The translations under genes and the position numbers were made by a program. The notes beneath the pieces are model-generated. The model searched no databases and was not told the DNA's origin. It was given only the letters and a program-made list of their open reading frames with translations. From contig JBOZIK010000001.1 of assembly GCA_051453625.1 (NCBI GenBank), positions 39,240,766 through 39,282,066 of the forward strand: DNA of 41,301 nt. The letters are read 5' to 3'. Positions 1 through 12,245 of this stretch are shown here, one piece after another. The DNA comes from Welwitschia mirabilis. Taxonomy: Eukaryota; Gnetophyta; Gnetopsida; Welwitschiales. Within the stretch, counting starts at the first letter, position 1. Each line of letters begins with the position of its first letter.

Positions 1-481
1 TGATGTATTTTTTTCTCTCCCTTATTTTTTTTTCAATTTTTTCTCCCATTTTTTAGACTTTTAATGTGTAGTTTTAATGTATGTTGATCAGTTTTTTACA
101 CTATTTAATTTGGAACTTACGGATTTAATCTTCACAATGTATTTCAAAAGTTATGATCAATTGTATGTTTTATAAGAAAACTTTAGGTTTTTATATTTCA
201 CACTTGATTTCTTGCAAACTATAGGTTGAAACATAGTTATCCTTTACGTTAAATTAATCAGTTTGATGTGTTTTACAATTTTATTAGATTGGATTTTTCA
301 TTTGAGTACTTTGAATTTTTACCTTATGAGGGACACATGTAAAGATCCACGTAAAAATTGTTATTCCATTTTTCATGTGTTTCATAATTTTCTTCTCATT
401 ACTAGGCAATATGGGACATATTAATACTTTTAGAGGAGCAAGATGTATTTTCATCAAAATTTCCCATTTTTTATTAATTTG
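1..481. other. A/T-rich stretch without a gene
   Basis: T-rich sequence with no frame I can read as protein in either direction. It lies directly upstream of the decayed ORF at 482-1836. By position it is probably the spacer between pol (outside the window) and the 3' ORF of an Athila-like element; that placement is inference. Confidence 0.4.
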
Positions 482-1836
482 GGGTCATTGTTAAGCATCC
501 ATATGATAAATTTAGCTTGTCTATCTAATCCCTGTAATGTTTTTGCATATTTTTAACTAAGTAGGTCTCATACGCATAGAGCTAGATAGGCTGAGGCTAA
601 GGTCAAAGTCATAGAATAGGAGGAAGGTCCATTAGTGCTGCTAGAGCTTGAGCATGTAGAGCCTGTGCATCCTTTGTCTCAAAATGGACATTCATTGATG
701 ATCCATACTGCTACTATTCATGCTGAGTAATACTTTGAAGATTTAGGAGTAGGCTAGAACCATATGTTGACTAGAGCCTCTCAGATCTTTAGTTCTAATG
801 AATCTTAGATGCATGAGGAACATATTATGTTATAGAGATCAAGGAGTTTTATGACACTATGCATATCGAGCGACATCTAGATTCTTCTGATCACCTTGTT
901 AACATGATAGTAGCCTCTATATAGGACCATAAGATAGCTATACTCCCAAAACACATTATAGTAGCAATAGATTTAAGTGGTGTTGGGAGTTTACATATTT
1001 ATTTAACCAGAGGAATAAAGAAGCATCCTACATATGATGCAACATTAGATATTATGGTGAATTTAACACTAGATAGGTGGGGAATTATTGTTACTTAGTT
1101 TACCCTTACATATAGAGTTTCACATAGAGGGTTGATTCACAACATCAGCCCATCATTTCATTATAGTCATGTGATAGTCGCATACCTATAAACTTTGGTA
1201 GCTTTTAGGCAAGGAGAGTAGATGAATTTACCAACATTCATATGGACGAGACTCAGGTCGATAATCAAGGCATAATAGTTATAGACTCTATGGTACCCAT
1301 ACCTCCTCTTAGTTTTATTTTGATGATTTTGGATACTAAAGCCCATGGTCAAGCAGTACCTTTTACATATTCAGACTTCTACTTGTTATCTTTAGGACAT
1401 GGGCATACAAATATCAGGAGAAGCAAAGAGACCTCAAGTATAGAGACTTATGCTTAGAGTTACTTTAGAGTAGATCCAGGCCCTCCTGACACAGACCACT
1501 AAGACTGTTAGAGTTTTTATTAATTATGATATCTAAACATTAGACCAGAGGATCCAAACATTAGATCAGAAGGCCTATATATTAGAGTAGAGAATCTAGA
1601 CAATTGAGAGAAGAGTCTAGCACTCTGAGGAGCAGATAGTTGACATGCAATAACACATCATATCTATTGAGTAAAGTGTTATAATAGACCTTCTAGAGGA
1701 TGTTCAAGTACAGAGAGACAAGATAGTTAGATCCATTTCTATATCATTGGATCTCTGTTTCCCTACTAACCCTAAGCATTCTCCATCTTTTCTCCATGAA
1801 CCTGAGCCCACTGCACATATGGAATTTATTATCTGA
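482..1836 (+). pseudogene. Decayed ORF with C-terminal coiled coil, 3' ORF of an Athila-like element
   Basis: One protein can be followed for about 450 codons: frame 2 (482 to about 830), then, after one small indel near 830, frame 1 (841-1836). Frame 1 runs about 330 codons without a frameshift but has 18 internal stops: 922, 1096, 1189, 1219, 1273, 1276, 1282, 1321, 1324, 1393, 1441, 1471, 1534, 1588, 1597, 1618, 1651 and 1672. Eleven are TAG, five TAA, two TGA, so all fit C-to-T change of Gln or Arg codons. The N-terminal part is acidic and Glu-rich. The middle (about 1100-1300) is mixed hydrophobic and resembles the plant family annotated as 'putative plant transposon protein'; this is from memory and uncertain. 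From about 1500 to 1690 it is a Gln/Glu/Ile-rich heptad-like coiled coil. A polypurine tract and LTR follow about 500 bp downstream, so it is probably the extra ORF between pol and the 3' LTR. Function unknown. Confidence 0.55.
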
Positions 1837-1907
1837 TGTCAAGGGAAGTGATTTTATCATATTTTGTATCTTCCCTTCTTACATTTTTGTACTAAAACTC
1901 ATGATTT

Positions 1908-1928
1908 TATATATATATATATATATAT
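1908..1928. repeat. (TA)n microsatellite
   Basis: Uninterrupted TA dinucleotide run of about ten units, in the non-coding stretch between the decayed ORF and the polypurine tract. Confidence 0.9.
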
Positions 1929-2325
1929 TATCTTGAGTTCAGCATAGTGTATTTTTATTTGATTTTCATGCTTATCTTTCTTTTTACATTTCAAGATGGG
2001 GATTAAGTATATTTATCATGATCTTTTATTTACTATTACATTTTAGTGGGAAACTTCTAATTATGAGTGCATTTACTGATTATCTATCTAAAAAAAATTT
2101 TTCGTAGGTTTCTATTTTCCAAGAATCATTTTTTAATATTATTATCCTCCATATCGTTTGGAGGATAATACTTAGTTTTCTAAATTTTCATAATTCATTT
2201 TATATCTCTAAGATTTTTAATAATTTTTCTGAGATAATTTTTCAATACCTTAGTTGTTTTTATTATTAGACAAGTTGGTTTGCAATCATAATTTATTACT
2301 TGGTTTATCATAGATTGATAAGGCT

Positions 2326-2335
2326 AAGTGGAGGA
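2326..2335 (+). other. Polypurine tract of Athila-like element A
   Basis: Purine run AAGTGGAGGA three bases upstream of an LTR-like start (TGTTGTAATACC). Plus-strand DNA synthesis primes here in LTR retrotransposons. The same arrangement occurs at 11192 in the chromovirus. Confidence 0.6.
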
Positions 2336-2338
2336 CTA

Positions 2339-3430
2339 TGTTGTAATACCAATTTGCAAGTATTTAACAAGGTATTTCAAGTAGTTCTATAGGATATTAG
2401 ATAGGTTTATGAAGGATTTCTATGATAATGGAGAGCTAAGATGAAAGATATCAAAACATGCAATCTTCATAACATTTTACAACATTTAAAGTAGTTTATA
2501 ATATTTTCTATTTTAAAGAAAATTTTTTGTAAACATTGAGGCTAATGGATTACATGAATACTTATAAAAAGCCTATTGATAACCTCATCGTCCAGACGAT
2601 TTTAGGGATGATAGAACAATTAAAGCCAATGAGGATGCTAACTAGGATCAATTTGGTAGATGACAGGGAATTTTTATGAGATGGCATCATCCCGTATATT
2701 GTCTGGATGACAAGCAAGATAACATATATTATAACACTTCATTGAACTTCACCAAGCTTTTTCCATTTATCTCTATGTTTGTTATGTGGTTGTAAGGGTT
2801 ATGCTACACTTGTATGTCTAATTTGTTTATTTATGAGTCTATTTGTCAATAAGTACTGACTCCATCCTTAACTCCTACTTATTTTTACTTACACTAGAAA
2901 TTCTCATGATAGGAGATCAAAGAGTTAGAGACCCATCTAGTATAGTTACAGAGAGATTTCTTCCTTGGTGTTAGGTTGTTCTTCCTCCATTAAGATGCAA
3001 CTGCCTTGTAATATGGATATTAATTCGAGATCAATACAAAGAATTCTTTTCTATTTTTCTATGCTTATTATGTTACTTATACTTCATAGTTTATGTTGCT
3101 TATAATTCTTTAACAACTTATTAAGTAATATAGGTTATAAAAGCAACCTTTATCAAGGTTAAGCATTATTATTTTAGGTGCATTATCTTTTTCTTTCCTA
3201 GATTAACTTTTCATAAGCATGCATTGTGATTTTTTGCATTACATTCTATTTCTGCTGCTAAAATACATAAGTGTTTCTCTTCGAAATCAATTCTCTTTGT
3301 TCCTAGACTAGGCTTTTGATGGATTATGACAGTTGGATCCACTTCCATATATATTAGCATGTTGTGTTATGCAAAATCTATATTTATTTGTGAATGACAA
3401 GATCTTCTTAGGAGCATAACGTTTGCATAA
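2339..3430 (+). repeat. 3' LTR of Athila-like element A (right end approximate)
   Basis: Begins with TG right after the polypurine tract. It shares blocks in the same order with the better-defined LTR at 28690-29890: a GGTGTTAGGTT block (about 2959 and 29255), a CAACCTTT block (about 3147 and 29434), and a TTCTCT...CTAG block (about 3290 and 29744). That makes it a diverged relative of that LTR family. The right end is estimated by projecting the length of the second LTR; I see no clear terminal CA. Two short palindromes of the CATC/GATG type lie at 2587-2600 and 2685-2711. The TATA box is not clear. Confidence 0.55.
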
Positions 3431-5589
3431 ATATGCACTGCAATAGTTTACATGATACATTTTATCAATTATCTATTAATTTAAAATGTTATTTAGATAT
3501 TTTAATGCTTTTATAACTCATTTCATGATAAGTAAAGAGTTATCTTTCAAGATAATTATATTATAATTTAGTAAAATTCTCAATAAATTCAAATGATTTG
3601 CTATGTCGATTTGAAGAATATAGTTTTTCAAGTGTTTTATTTTGATTCTAGAATGTTACACATGTTATATAAAATAAAATGTGATGTCTGAATTACTTAA
3701 TTACATCCATGTTAAATGATTTTAAATAGTGACTTTTGAAGGAAAAATATTTTGATAATAAAATAAATTTAATAGCTTTGACTATTTTAATTCTCTTGCT
3801 TATTTATTTGACTTATAAATGATCTTTAAAATATTAGTGAATATTTATAACAAATTATTTATCTTTATTTTATTGTATTTTATTTTTCACTTCTTTTGAA
3901 ATGATATTTCTACATATGAAGTCCTTTATGATAATTTCTAGTCATATGTAGTTACTTGTATGTTACATAAAAGAAATAGTTTTTTTATGTAGAGTAATAA
4001 TTTGATAAAGAAATATTAAATATTTCCATATGAATTCATGTAAAGTTTCTATCAGTTCAATATTCATGTGTTTCCACTATATATGTAATTCAACTAGGAG
4101 ATTTATTTATTTTTCCATTTAAACTTTTTATACTTAATTTTATGTCCCTAAGTTAAACTATCATATTAAGTACACATTTATGTTGTAAAGGATTAGAGCT
4201 TGATCTCCTCATTTTAAAAGCTAAGTTTTTCCTTCATTCAGTCTTCACTTACTTAAAAATTCCTCCTGCTTCTTATTGTTGCTTAACTAAGTTATTTTTT
4301 CTAAGTTATTGAGGAAAGGGTAGGGGTTTGCAACTTGGGATAATTTCTTCTTCTTCATGTTTCTTTTTTATCTTTTTTCAATTTTAAGCTTATCTTATTA
4401 TACTTTTTATTCATATGGTTGTTTCTGTTTTATCTCTTTATTGATGTCTTTCCCACTCTCAAATGTATGGCCTTTTCTTTCTTAATTTATACATCTTATA
4501 TCAACCTATAACTACTAATGCTAGGATCATGTGTAGTAGGAAGATTTCCCTTCTCATATTAGCTAAGTAATGTAAGGATATGTGTGTAATTTAGCTTAGT
4601 TATTACACTTCTTACTCTAAATTCTATAATATATAAGAGGTTTGTTGATTAAATTGTTGTTATGATTATTAAACTGATATTGAGCTTCCATGAACTGATG
4701 AAGTATGACCTCTAAAGTGTTTGAAGCTAGGGAGGATTTAAATTCTTAGGTTAATTAGTTAAACATTTAGTAGGATTACCATATTACTATAAGAAGTTTC
4801 TATGATTTCTCTATCTAGGGTAATAGGTATTAAAGTAGGAGTTGTTTACTCTTTATTTTTACCATTATTATCCTATAAAATTAAGTTGTTCTTTTATGAC
4901 TCCTTCGAACATGGCAATGAATGTAAATTTAAGGTTTCATGAGTATCCACAAGACAAATACTACAATAAATAGGTAGAATTATTGGATTAGGATTGCTAT
5001 CAAAACTCTCAATCATTTTGGAAAGATCATCCAAATTTGGTTAACCTCAATGTTGTCAGAAATTTTAAAGATACTAGTGGATCTAACACACTATTATAAT
5101 TTCATTGTCTCATTATGTTTTTATTAATTCTTAGAACTTTCAGCTATAGTCTTAAGAAAATCCCAAACTTTATCAATATCAAGGTCTAAAATGCTTTCTC
5201 TATATACTATCTCTATAAGTTACCTATAATTGGATAAAAGTCCTTTATAAAAAACTTAAGACTCTTTCTTACTCAAAAATATGTTATGGACATTTAAGAA
5301 GTAGATATTTAAATCTCTTTAGAGTGTAGGAGAAAGTTTTACTATGTTTTTACTATAAGTTTATGATTCCTCTTCTAGTGACATTGGTCTTATAACTAGG
5401 AAAAAAGTTTCTAATGAATTCTTGATTAAATTTAAACCTAGTGGTAATGAAAATAGGTTTTAATGTATAAAGCCAATATTTTACTTGCCTTATCTTTGAG
5501 GAAAAAAGGGAATAAGATTAATCTAGATGCATTGGGTGTGTTGGAATTATGAGGGATTGGAAAAAGAATACATTCAAATTTTAGCTTTA
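3431..5589. other. No supported gene; probable decayed 5' region of chromovirus B
   Basis: A/T-rich sequence without a readable protein up to about 4890. From there to 5589 are short open stretches broken by many stops, in the position where the LTR, leader and N-terminal gag of the downstream chromovirus are expected. I could not match any of it to the 3' LTR starting at 11205, so no 5' LTR is annotated. Confidence 0.35.
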
Positions 5590-6332
5590 AGGAAAATCAA
5601 TCACAGGTGTATCATCATAATAAGAATTGGAATTTTAATAGGAATAATATCAGTAGTAATAATAGTAGAAATAGGAATTTCAACCAAAACAAACATGCAC
5701 TATTCAAGAGGAATTAGAACGTTTCCAGTTAGAGCTACATAAGCAATCAACCACAAAGATCTAATTTTAAGTAAAATCCTAGTCAAAATCATTATCAAAG
5801 TTAATCTAATAATGGCTTTCAATTCATTAATTTTAAAGCAAATCATAAGGTTAAAGAATGTACATTACTTATTAAGAGTGAACGTAGATAACAATTAGAA
5901 AATTGTTAAGGATTGCATACCAGTTAGCAACTAATTAGATGACTTTGATTAGTAATAGATAATCAAGGGGTACAATTCCAAAGATCATTCATAGAAAGTA
6001 AAGCTTTCCTTAATAATATATAAATAATTATTTTATTTAATTATGGAGAAACTCATTGTTCTATATTCCCTAGAGTTATTCTAAGAGAAAAATTATGTTA
6101 TACTTTAATTAAGGAATGCATAGAGCTTGCAAATAAGTCCATAACTAAGATTACTTAATAGGCAAAAAATTGTACTTTATTTATAAGTGGGAAAGATTTC
6201 TAGATTCAACTGATTGTTATCATTCTAAGAAAATATGATATTATTTTGAGCATGAATTGATTAATACAGAAGAGGATAGTTATAAATTATTAGAAGTATC
6301 AAGTGAAATTGTCAAATTGTGATCAAAAAATA
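5590..6332 (+). pseudogene. Chromovirus gag tail and aspartic protease, version 1
   Basis: A stop-riddled frame reads first as an Asn/Gln/Ser-rich gag C-terminal tail (about 5590-5830), then as a retropepsin-like protease. The active-site D-[ST]-G triad is read as N-Y-G at 6039-6047, followed by a Thr/Ser-rich stretch and hydrophobic strands. The catalytic Asp is therefore Asn, a single G-to-A change, and the enzyme would be dead. Many stops fall where Gln is expected. The piece ends at an N gap; its continuation is at 7782, because the last 20 bases before the gap (6313-6332) are repeated exactly at 7782-7801. The contig between is an alternative version of the same segment. Confidence 0.6.
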
Positions 6333-6432
6333 NNNNNNNNNNNNNNNNNNNNNNNNNNNNNNNNNNNNNNNNNNNNNNNNNNNNNNNNNNNNNNNNNNNN
6401 NNNNNNNNNNNNNNNNNNNNNNNNNNNNNNNN

Positions 6433-7681
6433 GAATGTTTCTAGTTAGAGCTACATAAGCAATCAACCACAAAGATCTAATTTTAAGTAAAATCCTAGTC
6501 AAAGTTATTGTCAAAGTTAATCTAATAATGGCTTTTAATTTTTTAGTTTTAAAGCAAATCATAAGGTTAAATAATGTTCATTACTTACTAAGAGTGAACC
6601 TAGACAATAATTAGAAAATTATCAAGGATCGCATACCATTTAGCAACTAATTAGATGACTTTGATTAGTAATAGATAATAAAGAGGTACAATTCCAAAGA
6701 TCATTCATAGAAACTAAAGCTTTACTTAATAATATATAAATAATTATTTTATCTAATTATGGAGCAACTCATTGCTCTATATCCCCTAGACTTATTCTAA
6801 GAGAAAAATTATGTTATATTTTAATTAAGGAATGAATAGAGCTTGCAAATAGGTCCATAACTAAGATTAATTAATAGGTAAAAAATTTTACTTTATTTAT
6901 AAGTGGGGAAGATTTTCATATTTAACTGATTATTATCATTCTAAGAAAATATAATATTATTTTGAGCATGAATTGGTACATATAGAAGAAGACAGTTATA
7001 AATTATCAGAAGTATCAAGTGAAGATGACAAATTGTGGTCAAAAAATAACTTTTCAAGATTAATCTAAATCAGCTTTGAATAACTTAATTAAAGTCAAGC
7101 ATATAAAGAGGTAAATTAAGAAAGGGTCATTAGTTTATATGTTTTATTGAAAATTAGCTAAAATAAAGTAAGGAAAAACTTTAGTAGGAAATATATCAAT
7201 AATCCAAGACTATGTTGATGTATTTACAATAGAATTACTAGAAATATCACCTATTTGAGAAGTTGAGTTTATTATTGATTTGATTCCAAAATTTAACTTA
7301 TTTCTAAAACACCATATAAAATGTCTCCTATAGAAATGAAAGAATTAAAAATTTAGCTTAAGAAACTTTTGTAAAAGGGTTTTATTCATTTTAGTGTATC
7401 ACCATGGGTGCATTACTGTTATTTCTAAAGAAAAAATGGAACACTTAGGTTATGGATTGATCACAAACAATTTAAGTTATAATTAAGAATAAGTATTCAT
7501 TACCAAGGATAGACAATCTATTTGACCAACTTAAAAGAGCTAAGGTATTTTTCAAAGTTGATTTAAAATTTGGATATGATCAAGTTTTAATTTTAAAAAA
7601 AAGATATTTATAAAATAGCTTTTAGAACGTACTATAGACATTATGAGTTTACTTTCATACATTTTGGTTTAACTAATACCC
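6433..7681 (+). pseudogene. pol: Chromovirus gag tail, protease and N-terminal RT, version 2
   Basis: Near-identical second version of 5717-6332 plus 7782-8313. It repeats the gag tail and protease (N-Y-G at 6755-6763, again lacking the catalytic Asp), then enters reverse transcriptase. Recognisable RT blocks are the ELK-rich helix preceding the fingers (about 7330), SPW (about 7409), the LRLWID strand where a Tyr/Arg region is expected (about 7450), and the DQLK...FSK-like palm entry (about 7525). Stops and at least one frameshift break the frame. It retains 121 bp that version 1 lacks. The lineage call (Tekay/Del chromovirus) rests on the ELKELK-type motif and the integrase further on. Confidence 0.7.
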
Positions 7682-7781
7682 NNNNNNNNNNNNNNNNNNN
7701 NNNNNNNNNNNNNNNNNNNNNNNNNNNNNNNNNNNNNNNNNNNNNNNNNNNNNNNNNNNNNNNNNNNNNNNNNNNNNNNNN

Positions 7782-9251
7782 CAAATTGTGATCAAAAAAT
7801 AACTTTTTAAGATTAATACAATTTAGCTTTAGATAACTTAATTAAAGTCAAGCATATAAAGAGGTAAATTAAGAAAGTGTTATTAGTTTATATGTTTTAT
7901 CTAAAATCAGCTAACATAAAGTAAGGAGAAACTTTAGTAGGAAATATACCAATAATCCAAGACTATGTTGATGTATTTGTAATAGAATTACTAGAAATAT
8001 TACCTATTTGAGAAGTTGAATTTATTATTGATTTGGTTCCAAAACTCAACTTATTTATAAGGAAAAAAATGAAACACTTAGGTTATGGATTGATCATAGA
8101 CAATTTAAGTTACAATTAAGAACAAGTATTCATTACCAAGGATAGACGTTCTATTTGATCAACTTAGAAGAGCTAAGGTATTTTTCAAAGTTGATTTAAA
8201 ATTTTGATATGATCAAGTTTTAATTTTAAAAAAATGATATTTATAAAATAGCTTTTAGAACTTACTATAGACATTATGAGTTTACTTTCATATCTTTTGA
8301 TTTAACTAATACCCTTGTAGTATTCATGAGCCTTATAAATCAAATCTTCTAGGATCTTGAATCCCTTATAATTTTGTTTCTCAATAACATTCTCATTTAT
8401 TATAAATCTTATGAGGAACATGATAAATACTTGAGAATAGTCTTACACACTTTAATAAATCATTGAGTGTATGGTAACATGGAAAAATGCCCTTTTTAGA
8501 AGGAATACATTCAGTTCTTGGATTATGTAATATCTATGGAGGGTATCTTAAGTGATTTAAATAAAGTTAAGGAAATTATAAAATGGCTAGCACCTATAAC
8601 TATTATTAAAGTTAGAATCGTTTTTGGTCTTACTAGGTACTATCATCAATTCAACTTCTCTAAGATAGCTACTCTTGTAATAAGACTTTTAAGGAAAAAT
8701 AAGTACTTTTAGTGAAGATAAAAAAGTTGATGGTCCTTTAATCATCTTAAAGGGTGTTTAACTAATGCTTTAATTTCAGCAATATCAGACGATTCTTAGA
8801 TATTTCTAGTTTATAATGATGCATTAAGAGAAGGTCTTGGAGATGTTCTTGACCAAGATAAAAGAGTAATAGTATATGGATTGAGGAAAATTAATACATA
8901 GAAGAGAAACTACCCTGTTCATAATTTTCAATTAGCTATAGTAATATTTGCTTTAAAGTTATAAAAGCATTATCTTTATGATGTTTAATTTTAAGTTTGA
9001 ACTAATCATAAGAGTTTAAAATACATTTTCACTCAACTAAATTTAAATCTTAGGAAAAGAAGATGGATGGAATTTCTATGTAACTTTAATCTTAAGATTT
9101 TATACTAGGAGGGACAAGGGAATAAAGTTGCAGATGCTCTTAGTAGATGTGGCTATCTTGAAATAATTATGCAAATTCAAAGTTAGATATCTGCTATTAT
9201 TATAGAGGGTTAAAACAAATATTAAAATTCTAAGAATTAAAGAATTAATTA
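7782..9251 (+). pseudogene. pol: Chromovirus reverse transcriptase, connection and RNase H (version 1 continues)
   Basis: Continues the version-1 contig. RT palm motifs are present: a HYEF block near 8275, and FLNNILIY at 8377-8400 where F-[IV]-D-D-I-[LV] is expected. Both catalytic Asp codons are AAT/AAC (8383-8388), which abolishes polymerase activity. The connection domain is the longest clean stretch (8518-8712, 64 codons), with the GLTRYYHQF block. RNase H follows (about 8760-9150): a GLGDVL block, the NYPVH block, ALKL...[12 protein letters not shown] (Asp of TDHKSL now Asn), RRWMEFL and the closing ADALSR at about 9130-9147. Version 1 has a 121-bp deletion in the fingers region near 8055. 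Confidence 0.8.
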
Positions 9252-9351
9252 NNNNNNNNNNNNNNNNNNNNNNNNNNNNNNNNNNNNNNNNNNNNNNNNN
9301 NNNNNNNNNNNNNNNNNNNNNNNNNNNNNNNNNNNNNNNNNNNNNNNNNNN

Positions 9352-10360
9352 TTATGCAAATTCAAAGTTAGATATCTGCTATTATCATAGAGGGTTAAAA
9401 CAAATATTAAAATTCTTAGAATTAAAGGATTAGTTAAAAAAATCAATAGATTTAAGAGACTTTAATATTAATTTAAAAGGCATTATTAAATTCAAGAGAA
9501 GATTCTTGATTTCAAACATAGATGAGATCACACAAAAGCTAATGTTTGAATTTTATAATCCTCCCATATCAAGTCATCCTAGAGGAATAAAAACATATCA
9601 AAACATAAAGAAAAAATTTTGGTGGTAAGGGATAAAAAAATTTATACTAGAATTTGTATCAAAATATCCAAATTGTCAACAAGTTAAGGTAAAATATAGG
9701 AATCTAGTATAACTACTCTATCCTCATAATCTTCAAGAATATAAATGGAATGTGGTCTGCATAAATTTTATATGAGAAATTCCAAGAATCCAAAGATCTA
9801 CTGACTCGATTACGGTTATAATTAACATAGCAACTAAGTCAACACACTTTATTCTAGTAAAGCATACTTTCAGGTCTAAGGATATAGCTAGAGTATACAT
9901 CCAAAATATTATTCGTTTGCATGGTTTTCTCTTAGTAATTATTTCTGATAGAGATTTAAAATTTACCTCTAAATTTAACAAGATATATTATAATTGGGAT
10001 TAAGAACCAATCTAAATATAAGCATGGTATGTCATCCTTAAATATATGGTTAAGTAAAAAGAGCCAATATAATCCTAGAAGATCTTCTTAGAACATGCTT
10101 TCTTAGTGAGCCTAATAGTTGAAAATAATACCTACTACTAGTAAAATTTGTATGTAATAATAGTTAATAAAGTTCTATTCAAATGGCTCCATTTGAAGCT
10201 CTATATAATAGCAAATGTAAATCACCCACTACATGGATAGAACCTGAGAAAAGATTAATGATAGGACCAGAAATATTACAAGAAATAAAAAATAAGATAA
10301 AAATTTAAGAATAGATAAAAATAAGTAGTAGATAAAAAAATGATATATGCATATCATAAA
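9352..10360 (+). pseudogene. pol: Chromovirus integrase, zinc-binding and catalytic core
   Basis: Starts with an 85-bp copy of the sequence before the gap (9167-9251 and 9352-9436, a few mismatches). The zinc-binding H2C2 region is about 9540-9690: the second His survives in SHPRG, WW follows, and the Cys pair reads YPNC, so one Cys is Tyr (G-to-A). The core follows: the first catalytic Asp is read as Asn (CINFI, about 9758), the second survives in IISDRD (about 9940), and the glutamate region is scrambled (about 10050-10080). Blocks TKSTHFILV and RLHGF are clear. The MAPFEALY block near 10183 starts the post-core region. Multiple stops. Confidence 0.75.
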
Positions 10361-10460
10361 NNNNNNNNNNNNNNNNNNNNNNNNNNNNNNNNNNNNNNNN
10401 NNNNNNNNNNNNNNNNNNNNNNNNNNNNNNNNNNNNNNNNNNNNNNNNNNNNNNNNNNNN

Positions 10461-11130
10461 TATTAGTAAAATTTGCATGTAATAATAGTTATCAAAGTTC
10501 TATTCAAATGGCTCCATTTGAAGCTTTATATGATAGCAAATGTAAAGCACCCACTACATAGATAGAACTTGAGAAAATATTAATAATAGAATCAGAAATA
10601 TTACAAGAAATAAAAAATAAGATAGAAATTTAAGAATAGATAAAAAGAGGTGGCAAATAAAAAAATGATATATGCATATCATCAAAAAAGAGACCTTTAA
10701 TTCAAAAGTAATTGATCATATCTTCCTTAAGGTGTCACTAATAAAATCAGTTATGTAAGGAGTTAAGAGATCAAAATTATCTTCTAGATTTATTAGACCA
10801 TTTTAGATACTAGAATGTGTTGGACCTGTTGCATGTAAACTTGCTCTACCTCCCCAGTTTTTACATATGCAAATGTTTTTTATGTAAATATGATAAGAAA
10901 TGATATTGTAGATTTTTTTCATGTGTTAAATTAGTCTTATATTTAAGTAGAATCTAATTGTTTAACTATAGAGGAGCCAAAGGCAGGGTTAGACCATCAA
11001 ATTATCAGTTTGCATAATAAGGAAATCCATCAAGTCAAGATAAAATGGAGTAATTACAGTCTTAATGAAGATACTTGTAAGATACAATAATAAATAAAAA
11101 TTTAATACCCAGGCCTTTTTTAATATCATA
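10461..11130 (+). pseudogene. pol: Chromovirus integrase C-terminal region and pol end
   Basis: Bases 10461-10682 repeat 10137-10360 across the gap. The frame reads NNSYQSSIQMAPFEALY, then a basic Lys-rich helix, then the GPY/F-like region (LKVS, about 10725; SRFIRPF...GPVACKLALP, about 10785-10850). The last readable block, ending near 11120, resembles the WSN-rich tail just before the pol stop. I see no convincing chromodomain; it may be absent or decayed. The polypurine tract follows about 65 bp downstream. Confidence 0.75.
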
Positions 11131-11191
11131 ATAGGTAATATTACAATTTTAAATCATTATGTACTTTTATTTCTAGGGTTTAATTCTTTTT

Positions 11192-11202
11192 AAGTGGGGG
11201 AG
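11192..11202 (+). other. Polypurine tract of chromovirus B
   Basis: AAGTGGGGGAG followed at once by TATGTTATACACC. This is the usual end of the internal region of a Ty3/gypsy element: the plus-strand primer, then the TG of the 3' LTR. Confidence 0.8.
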
Positions 11203-12245
11203 TATGTTATACACCAAATTATGTAATCTTTAGTTAGTAAACATAATGATAAACTTACAAGAGTTTTTAAATTATGTAATACATTTTGATATTAAATTTT
11301 AATAAGAATATTTCTTTTCTTTAAGTTAAGGTGCATGAAAATCAATGTGTACCTTTACAATTAATAATGTATTATATTTTTATATCAAAGATATATATTT
11401 TAATTTATAGATATATATAAGGTCACTTAATTAATTAATCTTAGTTTTAGATAATTTTATTATTTAAAAATAATAATGAAAATTATGAGAATTTTAATAG
11501 GAAAATAAATTAAGAAACAAAGGATATCCAATTATTAATACGAAGTAAATCTATTTATGATAAGACACCATTTACATGATTAAATAGTTAAATCAAAACA
11601 TTCATATGAATGTGTAAAATAGTAATCAAATGTCTACAAAAAATGGTATGTCATATCTTTATTATACCATTTATTCATGTACCTTATTCAAATCTAAGAA
11701 TAAAGGAAAAAGATAAAATTACTTGATAAAAGCAAAAGAAGAATAAGAAAGTTAAAAGCAAGAGTACTATGTTCAACTATAACAATTTCTTACATTTAAT
11801 TATGATATTCTTTTACATTCAATTATGACATTTTTCTTATATTTAATTATGACATTTTTTTCTTGTGATTTCTGTTCTTAATGTGGTGCACCATAAAGAG
11901 TATAAACATGTGATTAAGGACATGCACTCTTATTTATAAACCAAAAAGGATAAACGAGTAAAATTTATTCTACCATAACTTTTATTTTTATTTATATTTG
12001 TAAAAGTACTTGATGCATAAAATATTATTTTTCTTCTTGTATCACATGACAGTTTTAAAATTATACATTTTTTTCCCAAGGCATTTTATACATTGCTTAA
12101 AATATATTTTGGATTGATTATGAGCCTATGAAGGATTAAGAAGATACTAGAATCAGAAAATGATGCATGTAAATAATATTTCTAATTAAAGCAAGAAAAT
12201 TTCTCATCCCAATTAGATGCATGAGTCATAAATAAGATCCCTTTT

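Noticed and set aside
841-1836. Reassigned genetic code with TAG/TAA as Gln
   Set aside because: Other broken frames in the window have stops at Trp and Arg positions, with frameshifts and lost catalytic residues, and the elements are plant lineages with the standard code. Decay explains it.
5527-5742. 71-codon open frame rich in Ile
   Set aside because: Out of frame with the Asn/Gln-rich gag tail that leads on to the protease; looks like a shadow.
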